This document shows, piece after piece, positions 10,201-21,478 of a DNA stretch of 64,000 nt (positions within the stretch are counted from its first letter, which is position 1; each line of letters starts with the position of its first letter). The DNA is taken from assembly GCF_016808335.1 (NCBI RefSeq), contig NC_053146.1:30915495-30979494 (forward strand), given 5' to 3'. A program made the position numbers and the translations under genes. Source of the stretch: Panicum virgatum (taxonomy: Eukaryota > Streptophyta > Magnoliopsida > Poales > Poaceae). The notes under the pieces were generated by a model. The model did not search any database and was not told where the DNA came from. It saw only the letters and a program-made list of their open reading frames with translations.

Positions 10201-13200
10201 GTGCTTGCAGGGTCACGGAGACATGCCGAGCGGCGCCCAGTACCCTGAGGCACTGGCGAGGTCGCGGAGACATGCCGAGTCAAGTAGCGGCACCCAGCCC
10301 CCCGAGGTGCTGGCAGGGTCATGGAGACATGCCGAGCGGTGCCCAGCACCCTGAGGCACTGGCGGGGTAGCAGAGACACGCCGAGTCAAGTAGCGCCACC
10401 CGGTCCCCGGGGGTGCTGGCAGGGTCATGGAGACATGCCGAGCGGCGCCCAGTACCCTGAGGCACTAACGGGGTCGCGGAGACACGCCGAGCGAAGTAGC
10501 GGCACCTAGCCCCTGGAGGTGCTGGTAGTGTCACGGAGACATGCCGAGCGGCGCCCAGCACCCTTAGGCACTGGCGGGGTCGCAGAGACACGCCGAGTCA
10601 AGAAGCGGCACCCAGCCCCTGGGGGTGCTGGCAGTGTCACAGAGACATGCTGAGCGGCGCCCAGCACCCTGAGGCGCTGGCGGGGTCGCGGAGACACGCT
10701 GAGTCAAGTAGCGGCAATTAGACCTCGGAGGTGCTGGCAGGGCCACAGAGACATGCAGAGCGCCGCCCAGCACCTTGAGGCACTGACAGGGTCACAGAGA
10801 CACGCCGAGTCAGGTAGCGGAAACCAGCCCCCGGGGGTGTTGGCAGGGACACAGAGACATGCCGAGCGGTGCCTAGCACCCTGAGGCACTAGCGGGGTCG
10901 CAGAGACACAATGAGTCAAGTAGCGGCATCCAACCTATAGAGGTGCTGGAAGGGTCATAGAGACATGCCAAGCGGTGCCCAGCACCCTGAGGCACTAACA
11001 GGGTCGCGGAGACACGCCGAGTCAAGTAGCGGCATCCACCCCCCGGGGGTGCTGGTAGGGTCGCGGAGATATGCCGAGCAGCGCCCAGCACCCCTGAGGC
11101 ACTGGTGGGGTCGCGGAGACACGCCGAGTCAAGTAGCGGCACCCAGCCCCCGGAGGTGCTGGCAGGGTCACGGAGACATGCCGAGCGGCGCCCAGCACCC
11201 TGAGGCACTGGAGGAGTCACGGAGACACACCGATTCAGGTAGCAGCATCTAGCCCCCCGAGGTGCTGGCAGGGTCGCGGAGACATGCGGAGCGGCGCCCA
11301 GCACCCTGAGGCACTGGCGGGGTCACGGAGACACGCCGAGTCAAGTGGCGGCACCCAGCCCCCGGAGGTGCTGGCAGGGTCACGGAGACATGCCGAGCGG
11401 TGCCCAGCAAACTGAGGCACTGGCGGGGTCGCGGAGACACGCCGAGTCAAGAAGCGGCACCCAGCCCCCGGGGGTGCTGGCAGGGTCACGGAGACAAGCT
11501 GAGCGGCGCCCAGCACCCTGAGGCACTGGCAGGGTCACGGAGACACCGAGTCAAGTAGCGGCACCTAGCCCCCGAAGGTGCTGGCAGGGTCACGGAGACA
11601 TGCCTAGCGCCGCCCAGCACCCTGAGGCACTGACGGCTCCACAGAGACACGCCGAGTCAGGTAGCGGCACCCAGCCCCCAGTGGTGCTGGCAGGGTCACA
11701 GAGACATGCCGAGCGGTGCCTAGCACCTTGAGGCACTGGTGGGGTCGCAGAGACATGCCGAGCCAAGTAGCGGCACCCAGCCCCCGGGGGTGCTGGCAGA
11801 GTCACAGAGACATGCCGAGCGGTGCCTAGCACCTTGAGGCACTGGCGAGGTCGCGGAGACATGCCGATTCAAGTAGCGGCACCCAGCCCCTTGAGGTGCT
11901 GGCAGGGTCACGGAGACATGCCGAGCGGTGCCCAGCACCCTGAGGCACTAGCGGGGTAGCGGAGACACGCCGAGTCAAGTAGCGCCACCCAGTCCCCGGG
12001 GGTGCTGGCAGGGTCATGGAGACATGCCGAGCGGCGCCCAGTACCCTGAGGCACTGACGGGGTCGCGGAGACACGCCGAGCGAAGTAGCGGCACCTAGCC
12101 CCTGGAGGTGCTGGCAGTGTCACGGAGACATGCCGAGTGGCACCCAGCACCCTTAGGCAGTGGCGGGGTCGCAGAGACACGCCGAGTCAAGAAGCGGCAC
12201 CCAGCCCCTGGGGGTGCTGGCAGTGTCACAGAGACATGCTGAGCGGCGCCCAGCACCCTGAGGCGCTGGCGGGGTCGCGGAGACACGTTGAGTCAAGTAG
12301 CGGCAATTAGACCTCGAAGGTGCTGGCAGGGTCACGGAGACATGCAGAGCGCCGCCCAGCACCCTGAGGCACTGACGGGGTCGCAGAGACACAATGAGTC
12401 AAGTAGCGGCATCCAACCTACAGGGGTGCTGGCAGGGTCACAGAGACATGCCGAGTGGTGCCCAGCACCCTGAGGCACTAACGGGGTCGCGGAGACACGC
12501 CGACTCAAGTAGCGGCATCTAGCCCCCGGGGGTGCTGGCGGGGTCATGGAGACATGCCGAAAGGTGCCCAGCACCCTGAGGCACTGGCGGGGTGGAGACA
12601 CGCTTAGTCAAGTAGCGGCACCCAGCCCCGGAGGTGCTGGCAGGATCATGGAGACATGTCGAGCGGCGCCCAGCACCCTGAGGCACTAGCGGGGTCGCGG
12701 AGACACGCCGAGTCAAGTGGCGGCACCCAGCCCCCGGAGGTGCTGGCAGGGTCACGGAGACATGCCGAACGGTGCCCAGCACACAGAGGCACTAGCGGGG
12801 TCGCGGAGACACGCCGAGTCAAGAGGCGGCACCCAGCCCCCGGGGGTGCTGGCAGGGTCACGGAGACATGCTAAGCGGCGCCCAGCACCCTGAGGCACTG
12901 GCGGGGTCACGGAGACACCGAGTCAAGTAGCGGCACCCAGCCCCCGGAGGTGCTGGCAGGGTCACGGAGACATGCCGAGCGCCGCCCAGCACCCTGAGGC
13001 ACTGACGGGTCCACAGAGACGTGCCGAGTCAGGTAGCGGCACCCAGCCCCCAGTGGTGCTGGTAGGGTCACGGAGACATGCCGAGCGGTGAATAACACCC
13101 TGAGGCACTGGCGGGCTCGCAGAGACATGCCGAGCCAACTAGCGGCACCCAGCCCCCGGGGGTGCTGGCAGAGTCACAGAGACATGCCGAGCGACGCCCA

Positions 13201-15050
13201 TCACCCTGAGGCACTGGCGGGGCGCGGAGACAGGCCAAGTCAAGTAGCGGCATCCAGCCCCCGGGGGTGCTGGCTGGGTCGCGGAGACATGCCGAGTCAA
13301 GTAGCGGCACCCAGCCCCCGGAGGTGGTGGGCGGGTCACGGAGATATGCCGAGCAGCGCCCAGCACCCTGAGGCACTAGCTGGGTCACGGAGACACGCCG
13401 AGTCAAGTAGTGGCCCCCAGACCCCGGGGGTGCTGGCAGGGTCACGGAGACATGCCGCGCGGCACCCAGCACCTTGAGCCACTGGCGGGGTCGCGGAGAC
13501 ACGCCAAGTCAAGTAGCGGCACACAGCCCCCGGGAGTGCTTGCAGGGTCACGGAGACATGCCGAGCGGCGCCCAGTACCCTGGGGCACTGGCGGGGTCGC
13601 GGAGACACGCCGAGTCAAGTAGCGGCACCCAGCCCCCGGAGGTGCTGGCAGGGTCACGGAGACATGCCGAGCGACGCCCAGCACCTTGAGGCACTGGCGG
13701 GGTCACGGAGACACGCCGAGTTAGGTAGCGGCATCCAGCCCTTGGAGGTGCTGGCAGGGTCGCGGAGACATGCCGAGCGGCGACCAGCACCCTGAGGCAC
13801 TGGCGGTGTCACGGTGACACGCCGAGTCAAGTAGCAGCACCCAGCCCTCGGGAGTGCTTGCAGGGTCACGGAGACATGCCGAGTGGCACACAGTACCCTG
13901 AGGCACTGGCGGGGTCGCGGAGACACGCCGAGTCAAGTAGCAGCACCCAGCCCCCGGAGGTGCTGGCAGGGTCACGGAGACATGCCGAGAGGCGCCCAGC
14001 ACCCTTAGGCACTGGCGCAGTCACGGAGATTCGCCGAGTCAGGTAGCGGTATCCAGACCCCGGAGGTACTGGCAGTGTCGCGGAGACATGCCGAGCGGCG
14101 CCCAGCACCCTGAGGCACTGGTGGGGACGCGGAGACTCGCCGAGTCAAGTAGCGGCATCCAGTCCCCGGGGGTACTGGCAGGGTCGTGGAGCCATGCCGT
14201 GTGGCGCCCAGCACCCTGAGGCACTGGCGGGGACGCGGAGACACACCGAGTCAAGTAGCGGCACCCAGCCCCCGGAGGTGCTAGCAGGGTCACGGAGACA
14301 TGCCGAGCGGCGCCCAGCACCTTGAGGTACTGGCAGGGCCGCGGTGACACGCCGATTCAAGTAGCGGCACCCAGCCCCCGGGGGTGCTGGCAGGGTCACG
14401 GAGACATGCCTAGCGGTACCCAGCACCTTGAGACACTGGCGGGGTTGCGGAGACACGACGAGTCAAGTTGCAGCACCCAGCCCCCGGAGGTGTTGGCAGG
14501 GTCACGTAGACATATCGAGTGGCGCCCAGCACCTTGAGGCACTGGCGGGGTCGCGGAGACACGCCGAGTCAAGTAGGGGCTCCCAGCCCCCGGGGGTCTT
14601 GGTAGGGTCACAGAGACATGCCGAGCGGCGCCCAGCACCCTGAGGCACTGGCGGGGTCGTGGAGACATGCCGAGTCAAGTAGCGGCACAAAGCCCCCGGG
14701 GGTGCTGGTAGGGTCACGGAGACATGCCGAGCGGCGCCAGCATCCTGAGGCACTGGCGGGGTCGCGGAGACACGCCGAGTCAAGTAGCGGCACCCAGCCC
14801 CCGGTGGTGCTGGCAGGGTCACGGAGACATGCCGAGCGGCGCCCATCACCCTGAGGCACTGGCGGGGTCGCGGAGACACGCCGAGTCAAGTAGCGGCACC
14901 CAGCCCCCGGGGGTGCTGGCAGGGTCACAGAGACATGCCGAGCGGCGCCCAGCACCTTGAGGCACTGGCGGGGTCGCGGAGACACGCCGAGTCAAGTAGC
15001 GGTACCCAGCCCCCGGAGGTGCTGGCAGGGTTACGGAGACATGACGAGTC
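7251..15050. repeat. GC-rich 106-bp tandem array (about 73 copies)
   Basis: Successive monomer starts (for example 7251, 7357, 7463) are 106 bp apart. Each monomer has two related halves of about 49 and 57 bp. Both begin TCRCGGAGACAYGCCGAG and both contain a CCCAGC core and a CTGGC-GGG end, so the unit is an old dimer of a roughly 50-bp sequence. The array is GC-rich with many CG and CNG sites. Because 106 is not a multiple of three, all apparent ORFs (up to 158 codons) rotate through three frames per three monomers and are not genes. It starts inside an Athila LTR and ends at about 15050, where the units become diverged. It could be an independent satellite or an amplified 3'-UTR repeat of the Tat-type element to its right. 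I favour the latter with moderate confidence. Confidence 0.95.
7611..12790. repeat. Higher-order repeat blocks of 15 monomers
   Basis: Rare variants recur at fixed long spacing. GGAGGAGTCACGGAGACACAC is at 7611, 9198 and 11210; GACGGCTCCACAGAG at 8033, 9620 and 11632; GAGCGAAGTAGCGG at 8902, 10489 and 12078; CAATTAGACCTC at 9128, 10715 and 12304. The spacing is 1587-1589 bp (15 monomers less one 3-nt deletion) or 2012 bp (19 monomers). In the third block about four monomers are gained before 11210 and about four lost between 11632 and 12078, which fits unequal exchange. Confidence 0.85.
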
Positions 15051-15195
15051 ATCGAAAGGAAAGGTCGAGTAACTAGTCGCGCGAAGCCCCCGAGCATAGG
15101 AGCCAGACGAGGTGTCGAAGGCACGTCAAGTGCCGAGTCGCGCCCAGCCTCCGAGCGCAGGAGCCGAATGGGCTATTGGATGCATGCCGAGTAGT
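15051..15195. repeat. Diverged precursor-like units at the array edge
   Basis: Two units begin CGAGTAACTAGTCGCG and CGAGTCGCGCCCAGCC. Each has a CC[TC]CCGAGC core, GGAGCC, then a run into GCATGCCGAG. They resemble the second half-monomer of the array but differ in length and sequence, and could be an unamplified ancestral form. Confidence 0.55.
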
Positions 15196-15700
15196 TGGTA
15201 CTGTAGAGAATAATACAAGCATCATGTAGCATAATGTGAAATATTAAACAATCAAAGGTATTGGAACTGATCCGAAACATCAACGCTTTCGTGTCTTGCT
15301 CTTTTCTGGTTATATAATTTCCTCAAGTAATTAGCCTGTTACGTTTAAGCACCTGGCCCTGCACGACCTCAACTCATTATGCTGAGAGCGGATCATCAGA
15401 CACGTGATGAGAGAGTTGCAAGGGAGGCCGAGGTTTCACGGGTTAAGGCATCTGCTACTTGAGTACTTTAGCAACCATTAAGAGAAAACATAAAGCAGCC
15501 GGTGATATGCAATAAAAGAGGGCGCACAGAGTGCAGTGGCAGGGCATAGCTCGACTGGCCGTGTAGCGGGCGGACCGCATAGGCACACAGGAACATGCAC
15601 GACATGGTCGGCAATAGTCACGGAGACTAGAGAATCTGGCCACGGAGGCTTGAAAATATTTAATTAATAAATATTTATTAAAGCATGACTTAGCTTGATT
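15196..15700. other. No gene seen
   Basis: Mixed-composition DNA between the 106-bp array and the next minisatellite. I see no domain, terminal repeat or array. By position it may be the 3' part of the degraded Tat-type element. Confidence 0.4.
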
Positions 15701-16200
15701 AATGGACGAGTCGAAGTAGTCAGTACGCCAAGCGGGCGATCAAAGTAGTCTGTGCTATCGCAGTGGCTGAACAGACGGCCATCGCAGCAGTCGGCGCGGT
15801 TGCCGTAGCCGGGCAGGCTGTCGAAGTAGTCGGCGAGGTCGGTATGGCCGAGCGGGCGTCTGTCCATGTAGTCGACGTTGTCGCCGTAGCCGAGCAGGCG
15901 GTAGGTGAAGTGGTCGGCGCATTTTCGCCGGGGCCGGGAGAATAGGCGTAGTAGTTACCGTGGCCGTGCAGGCGGTAGGCGAAGTAGTAGGCGCAGTCGT
16001 CGGGGCCGAGCAGGCGGCAGCCGGAATAGTCCGCACGGCCGTTGTGGCCGACCGTGCACCTGCCGAGATAGTCGCCGTTGTTGCCGTAATCGAGCAGGCG
16101 ATCGAAGTGGTTGGCGCGGACGTCATGACCGAGCGGACGTCTGCAGAAGTAGTCGCCGCAGTCTCCGCAGCCGAGCAGGCTGTTACGACGTGGACGTGAA
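15700..16200 (-). repeat. 39-42 bp minisatellite, left copy
   Basis: Units of the form CCGAGCAGGCGGTCGAAGTA followed by GTCGGCGCGGTCGCCGTAG repeat every 39-42 bp. The period is a multiple of three, and the minus strand reads a 13-14 residue repeat around DYFDSLPGYGNR with interruptions. The array is followed (16245-16285) by an AT-rich phrase GATTAGATGCTAAAGAT that recurs after the right copy at 25425. A related array lies at 24950-25395, on the other side of the CACTA element. Confidence 0.75.
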
Positions 16201-16469
16201 GGTCACGCCGTATCTTGCATGTGTGACTAGGGAAGCTTGTGCGAACCAATTTAAAATAGCTTGATTCGATTAGATGCTAAAGATTTGATGCCTTAGCATA
16301 TTTCAAAGAAAATTGAAACAAATGTAGATGGAAATAGAAGTAGTAAAAAGGGAAAGGATGGGATCCCTGTTTCGTTGACGTGGAGCACATGCCATAGGCT
16401 AGTTGCTTTGCCTTGTTCGATGCGTGCGTGCATGCACCTACGAAGGCTCGCTTTGGCTTGCTGCCGCCA

Positions 16470-16790
16470 CACTACTACAGAATAGGTATTTGTTCCAGGC
16501 CATTTGTTCCGGCAGCCTTTGGGCCCGGGACAATAGATGGCTTTTGTCCCGGGTCCAACGGCTAGCCGGGCCAGCGGGGGACAAGGGCTTTTTGTCGGTT
16601 GGAGGCACCAACCGGAACAAAAGGGTGGCTTTTTATCCCAATTGGTGGCAACAACCGGGACAAAAGGCCCGCGTAGCCTTTTGTCCCAGTTGAAGCCACC
16701 AACCGGGACAAAAGACCTCTTTTTTTTGTCCCGGTTGGTGTCTCCAACCGGGACAAAACTCCTTGGCCCCTTTATCCCCTTCTCTCTCCC
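16470..16790 (+). repeat. CACTA left terminal repeat and subterminal hairpins
   Basis: After the terminal CACTACTACAG come four inverted pairs of the TTTTGTCCCGGTTGG / CCAACCGGGACAAAA motif around short loops (about 16543-16770). In this superfamily, subterminal repeats of this sort are binding sites for the transposon's accessory protein. Confidence 0.85.
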
Positions 16791-17280
16791 CCCGCCCGAG
16801 CCATTCAGCTCACTTGTTTCTTACTGTTTTTGGCTCGGGAGAGAGGAGTTCTTGCTCATTTCTTCACCACATTTGTGAAGATCTTTGATTCCCTGTCCAT
16901 CCATCGGCGCTAAAGATTTGGGGCTTGTTTTTCTCTTCTTCCTTGGCTTGTATAGCTCATTTCATGCTTTAGAAATAGATATAATGTGTAGCTAGCTCAT
17001 TTCTTGGACATTTAGCTAGATTGCATATGTAGGTGTGATTTTCTTTTAGATTTAGATGAGTTTGTGGATAGTAGAATTTTTTTAGAATGAGTGTAGACAC
17101 TTCATGTGATGTACTTATATAAATGACCATATTTTGGATAGTTGATTTTTGTATTCATTCATGAATTAATGAAATGAGTATATTTTAATTTTTTGTATTA
17201 TGAATGGATTATTTTGACACTCTAGTGATGTATTTATTCAGGCTCACAATGAAACCATCTAGTAGCTAATAAAATCTTTA

Positions 17281-17780
17281 TTTCAAAACAAGTATATGTC
17301 GTTAATCTCCATCCAACGGTGATGGCACTACCTTTCGGGGATACACGATGCGCTATAAGGACGTCGCGAATCGGTTGGTCGCATCACCAGCACTTCCGAT
17401 TGATAAGAAGATAGCATTTGACGCAGTCAGCATGGCCGTTGTTGTACTGAGAGCATATCAACGAGCACGCTGCCTGTGCCAAGTGATGTGCCTACTAATC
17501 ATAAATGTTGGTGCTGCGACTGGCCGATTGGTGACATCCTTGTACCGCACCGTGTCCCCCCGAAAGGCAGTGTCATCACCACAGGATTGAGGTTACTGAC
17601 ATATACATTTTCAGAAATAAAGGTTTATTTTTATTCTAGAGGGTTTCTGGATATTGAAAAGAGTGTACTCCTGGAACTGAAGGGTGTCAAAGTAATTAGA
17701 AGTTATAGAGATTTCTTTCAATTAATTAGAGATTTCTTTCAATTAATGATACATTTCGTCTTTTTTATATGATTTCATTG
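17281..17780 (+). other. Unassigned open-frame segment inside the CACTA element
   Basis: An 80-codon frame (17348-17590) and an overlapping 98-codon frame (17476-17772) lie in moderately GC-rich DNA between AT-rich stretches. I do not recognise either protein. The position, between the left terminus and the transposase, suggests 5' untranslated DNA or a captured fragment. Confidence 0.35.
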
Positions 17781-17896
17781 TTATTTGCAAGAGTTATTAA
17801 TCTGATAATTGTAATTGTAATAGTAAATAATTTTTGCATTGAATGGTAAGAATTTATAATTTTGTGGAAAATAAAGATATTTTTCAGTAAAATATG

Positions 17897-18199
17897 GCTT
17901 TAGCTACTGGAGGGAGTGGCGCCGGTGGGAGTGATCGTTGTCCTTCTGGATAGAAGGGCACAACTTAAGTAGGTCGCCGGTCCAAAAAACCTAATGCTTT
18001 TCATAGGGCAGCGCTCCGTTATTTGAAAAAAGAATATAGAGAATGCATGGCAAGGGGCGAGGAACCTCTGTTTCATCTTGAGGATTTATTGCGGCATTAC
18101 GGTTCGTCACCACCAAACACGGAGGTTTCAGCTCCGCCATCTTCTTCTGTGCCAGCAAGAAATCCGTTAGAGCATTCTGCGTTCCAACGCAAGGACGGT
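17897..18199 (+). pseudogene. Degenerate short CACTA ORF
   Basis: Reading from the ATG at 17897 gives a Gly/Ser-rich start, two in-frame stops, then a basic stretch with EYRECMARGEEPLFHLEDLL and a Pro/Ser-rich tail ending in a stop near 18199. Similar short leader proteins occur ahead of the transposase in some grass CACTA elements; I recall this from the family and cannot test it here. AT-rich DNA with no gene separates it from the transposase. Confidence 0.45.
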
Positions 18200-18389
18200 T
18201 GAAAAGCTATGTGTTGTTGTCCGAATTTTTAAGTTTCATGTATAGTACTCCTTTGTTAAGTTCTGTAATGGATTAAGTACTCTTTTTAATTAATCAAAAT
18301 GTATGATGGATATTGCAGATCTTTTAATTATTCATGTTATGTTATATTTAGTTTAATTTAGGTTTGATATATTTTATTTATTCGATACG

Positions 18390-20452
18390 TGTAAAGAATT
18401 ATTTTTTGTCTGTGGCTGAGGCGAAAAGCAGAATGGTTTTATGTGCTGCCCGTGTGTTCATTGCAACAATAACAAGGATTACTCATCTTCAAGAATCCTA
18501 CACAGCCACATTTTCGCAAATGGTTTCAAGGAAAAGTATGTTTGTTGGACGAAGCACGGAGAACAGGGGGTTACCATGGAAGACAATGAAGAAGAAGATT
18601 TTGACGACCACTTTCCCGGGAATGCTGGAATCGGTGCACTCGATGATGATATTGACATGGAAGAGCACGAAGTAGATGTAGCAGAAAATGATCCCAGCAA
18701 CGATCTGGGGCAGGCATTGCACAATGTGCAGGCAGACTGTGAGAGTGAAACGGAGAGGTCGAAGTTCCAGAAGTTGTTAGAGGACCACCGTAAGTTGTTG
18801 TACCCAGATTGTCAAAATGGATTGAAGAAACTTGGCACCACCTTGGAGTTGCTGCAATGGAAGGCGACAAATGGTGTATCCGACAAGGGATTTGGTGAAT
18901 TACTCAAACTTGTTTAAAAAATGCTTCCTAAGGACAACGAATTGCCCGCCACAACGTATGAAGCCAAACAACTTGTTTGCCCTTTAGGATTGGAAGTGCA
19001 AAAGATACATGCATGCCCCAACGACTGCATCCTCTACCAAGGCGAGTACGAGAATTTGGATGTATGTCCCGTATGCAGTGCATTGCGTTACAAGATTAGA
19101 AAAGATGATCCTGGAGATGTCGAGGGGGAGCATTTCAAAGGCCTAGCGGACCACCGAACATAACCGATGCACCGTAGTGGTAAAGACGTCTTCAACATGG
19201 TAAAAGATCTAGAAGTTATTTTTGGAAAGGGATCTGGTAGCCAACCTGTTCCGAACGAAAACAGAATGGCGCACATGTGGAAGAAGAAATCTATATTTTG
19301 GGAGCTACCATATTGGGAAGTCTTAGATGTTCGTCATGCAATTGATGTGATGCACCTCACGAAAATTTTTTGCGTCAACCTGATAGCATTCTTGGGAGTG
19401 TATGGAAAAACAAAAGATACAGTAGAAGCATGTCAAGAATTGCAACATATGGAAGAACGAGATGCCTTACATCCACAACAGCGAGAAAATGGACGACAAT
19501 ACTTAAGTCCTGCCAGCTATACTCTTAGCAAGGAAGAGAAAGAAACCATGTTTGACTGATTGAGCAGTATAAAGGTTCCATCTGGATACTCATCCAATAT
19601 AAAAAGAATCTTAAATTTGGCAGAGAAGAAATTTACAAATCTCAAGTCCCATGACTGCCATGTGCTTATGACCGAACTTCTTCCGGTTGTGCTGCGGGGG
19701 GATTCTGCCTGATAACGTCCGGTTAACCATCGTGAAGCTATGTGCCTTCCTCAACGCAGTTTCTCAGAAGATAATTGACCCGAAGAATTTGATAAAGCTG
19801 CAAAACGATGTGGTGCAATGTCTTGTTGGCTTTGAGCTGATATTTCCACCATCTTTCTTCAACATCATGACACATCTTCTAGTGCACCTTGTGAAAGAGA
19901 TTGATATCCTCGGACCAGTATTTCTACATAACATGTTCCCATTCGAAAGGTTCATGGGGGTACTCAAGAAATGTGTTCATAATCGAGCTCGTCCAAAAGG
20001 AAGCATCGCCAGTGCCTACGGAACTGAGGAGGTCATTGACTTTTGTGTTGACTTTATTGATGACCTTAAACCGATTGGAGTCCCTGAATCGCGATATGAG
20101 GGGAGACTAACTGGAAAGGGTACATTAGGAAAGAAATCTTATGTCTGCACAGATGATTTCTCATTCAAGAAAGCGCATTATATGGTTCTTCAACAATCAT
20201 CCTTGGTTGACCCATATATCGAGGAACACAAGAAAATTCTGCTCTTCAATTTCCCGGAAAAGTCTGAGGCATGGATTACACGTGAGCACATGAACACTTT
20301 CTGCAGCTGGTTGCGGAAGCATCTAATGCATAACATGGATATAAGTGAACAACTGTTCTTATTGGCTAGGGGACCATCTTGGAATATCTTAACATACCAA
20401 GGGTACGAGATAAATGGAAACACATTTTATACGATAGCCCAAGACGACCCCG
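18390..20452 (+). pseudogene. CACTA TNP2-like transposase, internally deleted
   Basis: TNP2 proteins cut and join CACTA transposon ends in the nucleus. In order there is a Cys-rich N-terminal Transpos_assoc-like part (GFMCCPCVHC at about 18435, after a frameshift), an acidic linker, a CPNDCILYQ...CPVC segment (about 19015-19080), then HRSGKDVFNMVKDL and GSGSQPVPN, which normally lie on the far side of the catalytic domain. The central Transposase_21 (DDE) region is therefore missing, joined near 19120-19165. The C-terminal part (19687-20450) carries the DUF4218-like PFERFMGVLKK region and the start of the DUF4216-like region (YQGYEINGNTFYT). Stops interrupt it at about 18915, 19161 and 19557, and a frameshift occurs in a G-run near 19695. 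It is clearly non-functional. The frame then runs directly into unrelated GC-rich sequence. Confidence 0.88.
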
Positions 20453-20640
20453 CCAGGCCGCACACCGGTGCGCCGCCGTCCCTGGCCCCGTGCCACCTCG
20501 TCTTCGCCGCCCTGGCCTCCACTCCGCGCGCGCGCCCTCGTCTTCGCCGCCCCCGGTGGCCTCCACTACTTGCCGCCGCGCCGCCAGCTCCCAGCCTCAT
20601 CGTCCAGGGCCGCCGCCCCTAGGTTTCCCCGCCCTGTGTG
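20453..20640 (+). other. GC-rich insert fused to the transposase end
   Basis: Composition changes abruptly after the truncated DUF4216-like segment to very GC-rich sequence encoding Ala/Pro/Arg-rich peptides, then drops back to AT-rich DNA at about 20650. This resembles the 5' coding or UTR sequence of a grass gene, so a captured host fragment is possible. I cannot identify a donor. Between 20650 and 20930 the DNA is AT-rich with GAGAATTAGAGA phrases and no gene. Confidence 0.4.
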
Positions 20641-20931
20641 AGTAGTGAGGCCGCCGGCATTTTCTTTTTTCTTTTCAAATTTTACGTTTATGTAATTCTG
20701 TTTTATATTAACTTGAATTCAATTATGCATATAGATATTTTTAGAATTATATTATGGATATAGTGTTTTATTTATTATATATTAAGTAGAATTGATTTAT
20801 AGAGACATTATTAGAATGCAATTATGGATATAGTGTTTTCTTTATTTATAGAGATATAGTGAGAATTAGAGAGAATTTATAGAGAAATAGAGAAGGAAAT
20901 AGAGAATTAGAGAGAATTTCTTTTATAATGT

Positions 20932-21133
20932 ATTTATTATTTAATTATGTCATTCGTAGACTTTAATTATCATATATTCATTATTTAATTATGTCATTCA
21001 AAGACTTTAATTTATCTTGTATTTATTATTTAATTATGTCATTCGAAGCCTTTAATTTATCATGTTTTTATTATTTAATTATATCATTCGAAACCTTTAA
21101 TTTATCATGTATTTATTATTTAATTATGTTATT
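20932..21133. repeat. 45-bp AT-rich tandem repeat (about 5 copies)
   Basis: The phrase ATTATGTCATTCGAAG recurs at 20944, 20988, 21033, 21078 and 21123, giving a period of 44-45 bp. It lies between the two CACTA genes. Confidence 0.85.
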
Positions 21134-21177
21134 TATATTATTTCTCGAGCTCGCAAACTCGCGCTAACACACAATCA

Positions 21178-21372
21178 TTTCTGATAGTTTCCGATAGTTT
21201 CCGATCCCGACCGAATCGTTTCCGATAGTTTCCGATCATTACCGATACCGACCGAATTGTTTCCGATAGTTTCCAATCGTTACCGATACCGACCGAATCA
21301 TTTCCGATAGTTTCCGATCGTTACCGATACCGACCGAATCGTTTTCGATAGATTCCGATCGTTACCGATCTA
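21178..21372. repeat. 41-bp CCGAT-rich tandem repeat (about 4.5 copies)
   Basis: Units contain TTTCCGATAGTTTCCGATCG and TTACCGATACCGACCGAATC, with a period of 41-42 bp. The unit is itself built from the short word TTNCCGAT. It lies just upstream of the second CACTA gene. Confidence 0.85.
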
Positions 21373-21478
21373 AATATGTGGATTATTTAGAGAAATTTTT
21401 AAGGGTTTTATTTGTATTCATATTTTAGTTACGATTGACCCGCGACACACAGACGCGGAAGACGAACAGTTCCTGTTT

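Noticed and set aside
7247..14985. Dozens of open frames of 60-158 codons on both strands in the 106-bp array
   Set aside because: They follow the repeat, rotate through frames because 106 is not a multiple of three, and have no start or domain of their own.
7251..15050. CRISPR-like array
   Set aside because: Monomers are contiguous, with no unique spacers between short direct repeats, and the context is plant DNA.
15755..16249. Ala/Thr-rich 164-codon minus-strand frame
   Set aside because: It is a reading of the 39-42 bp minisatellite and has no conserved domain.
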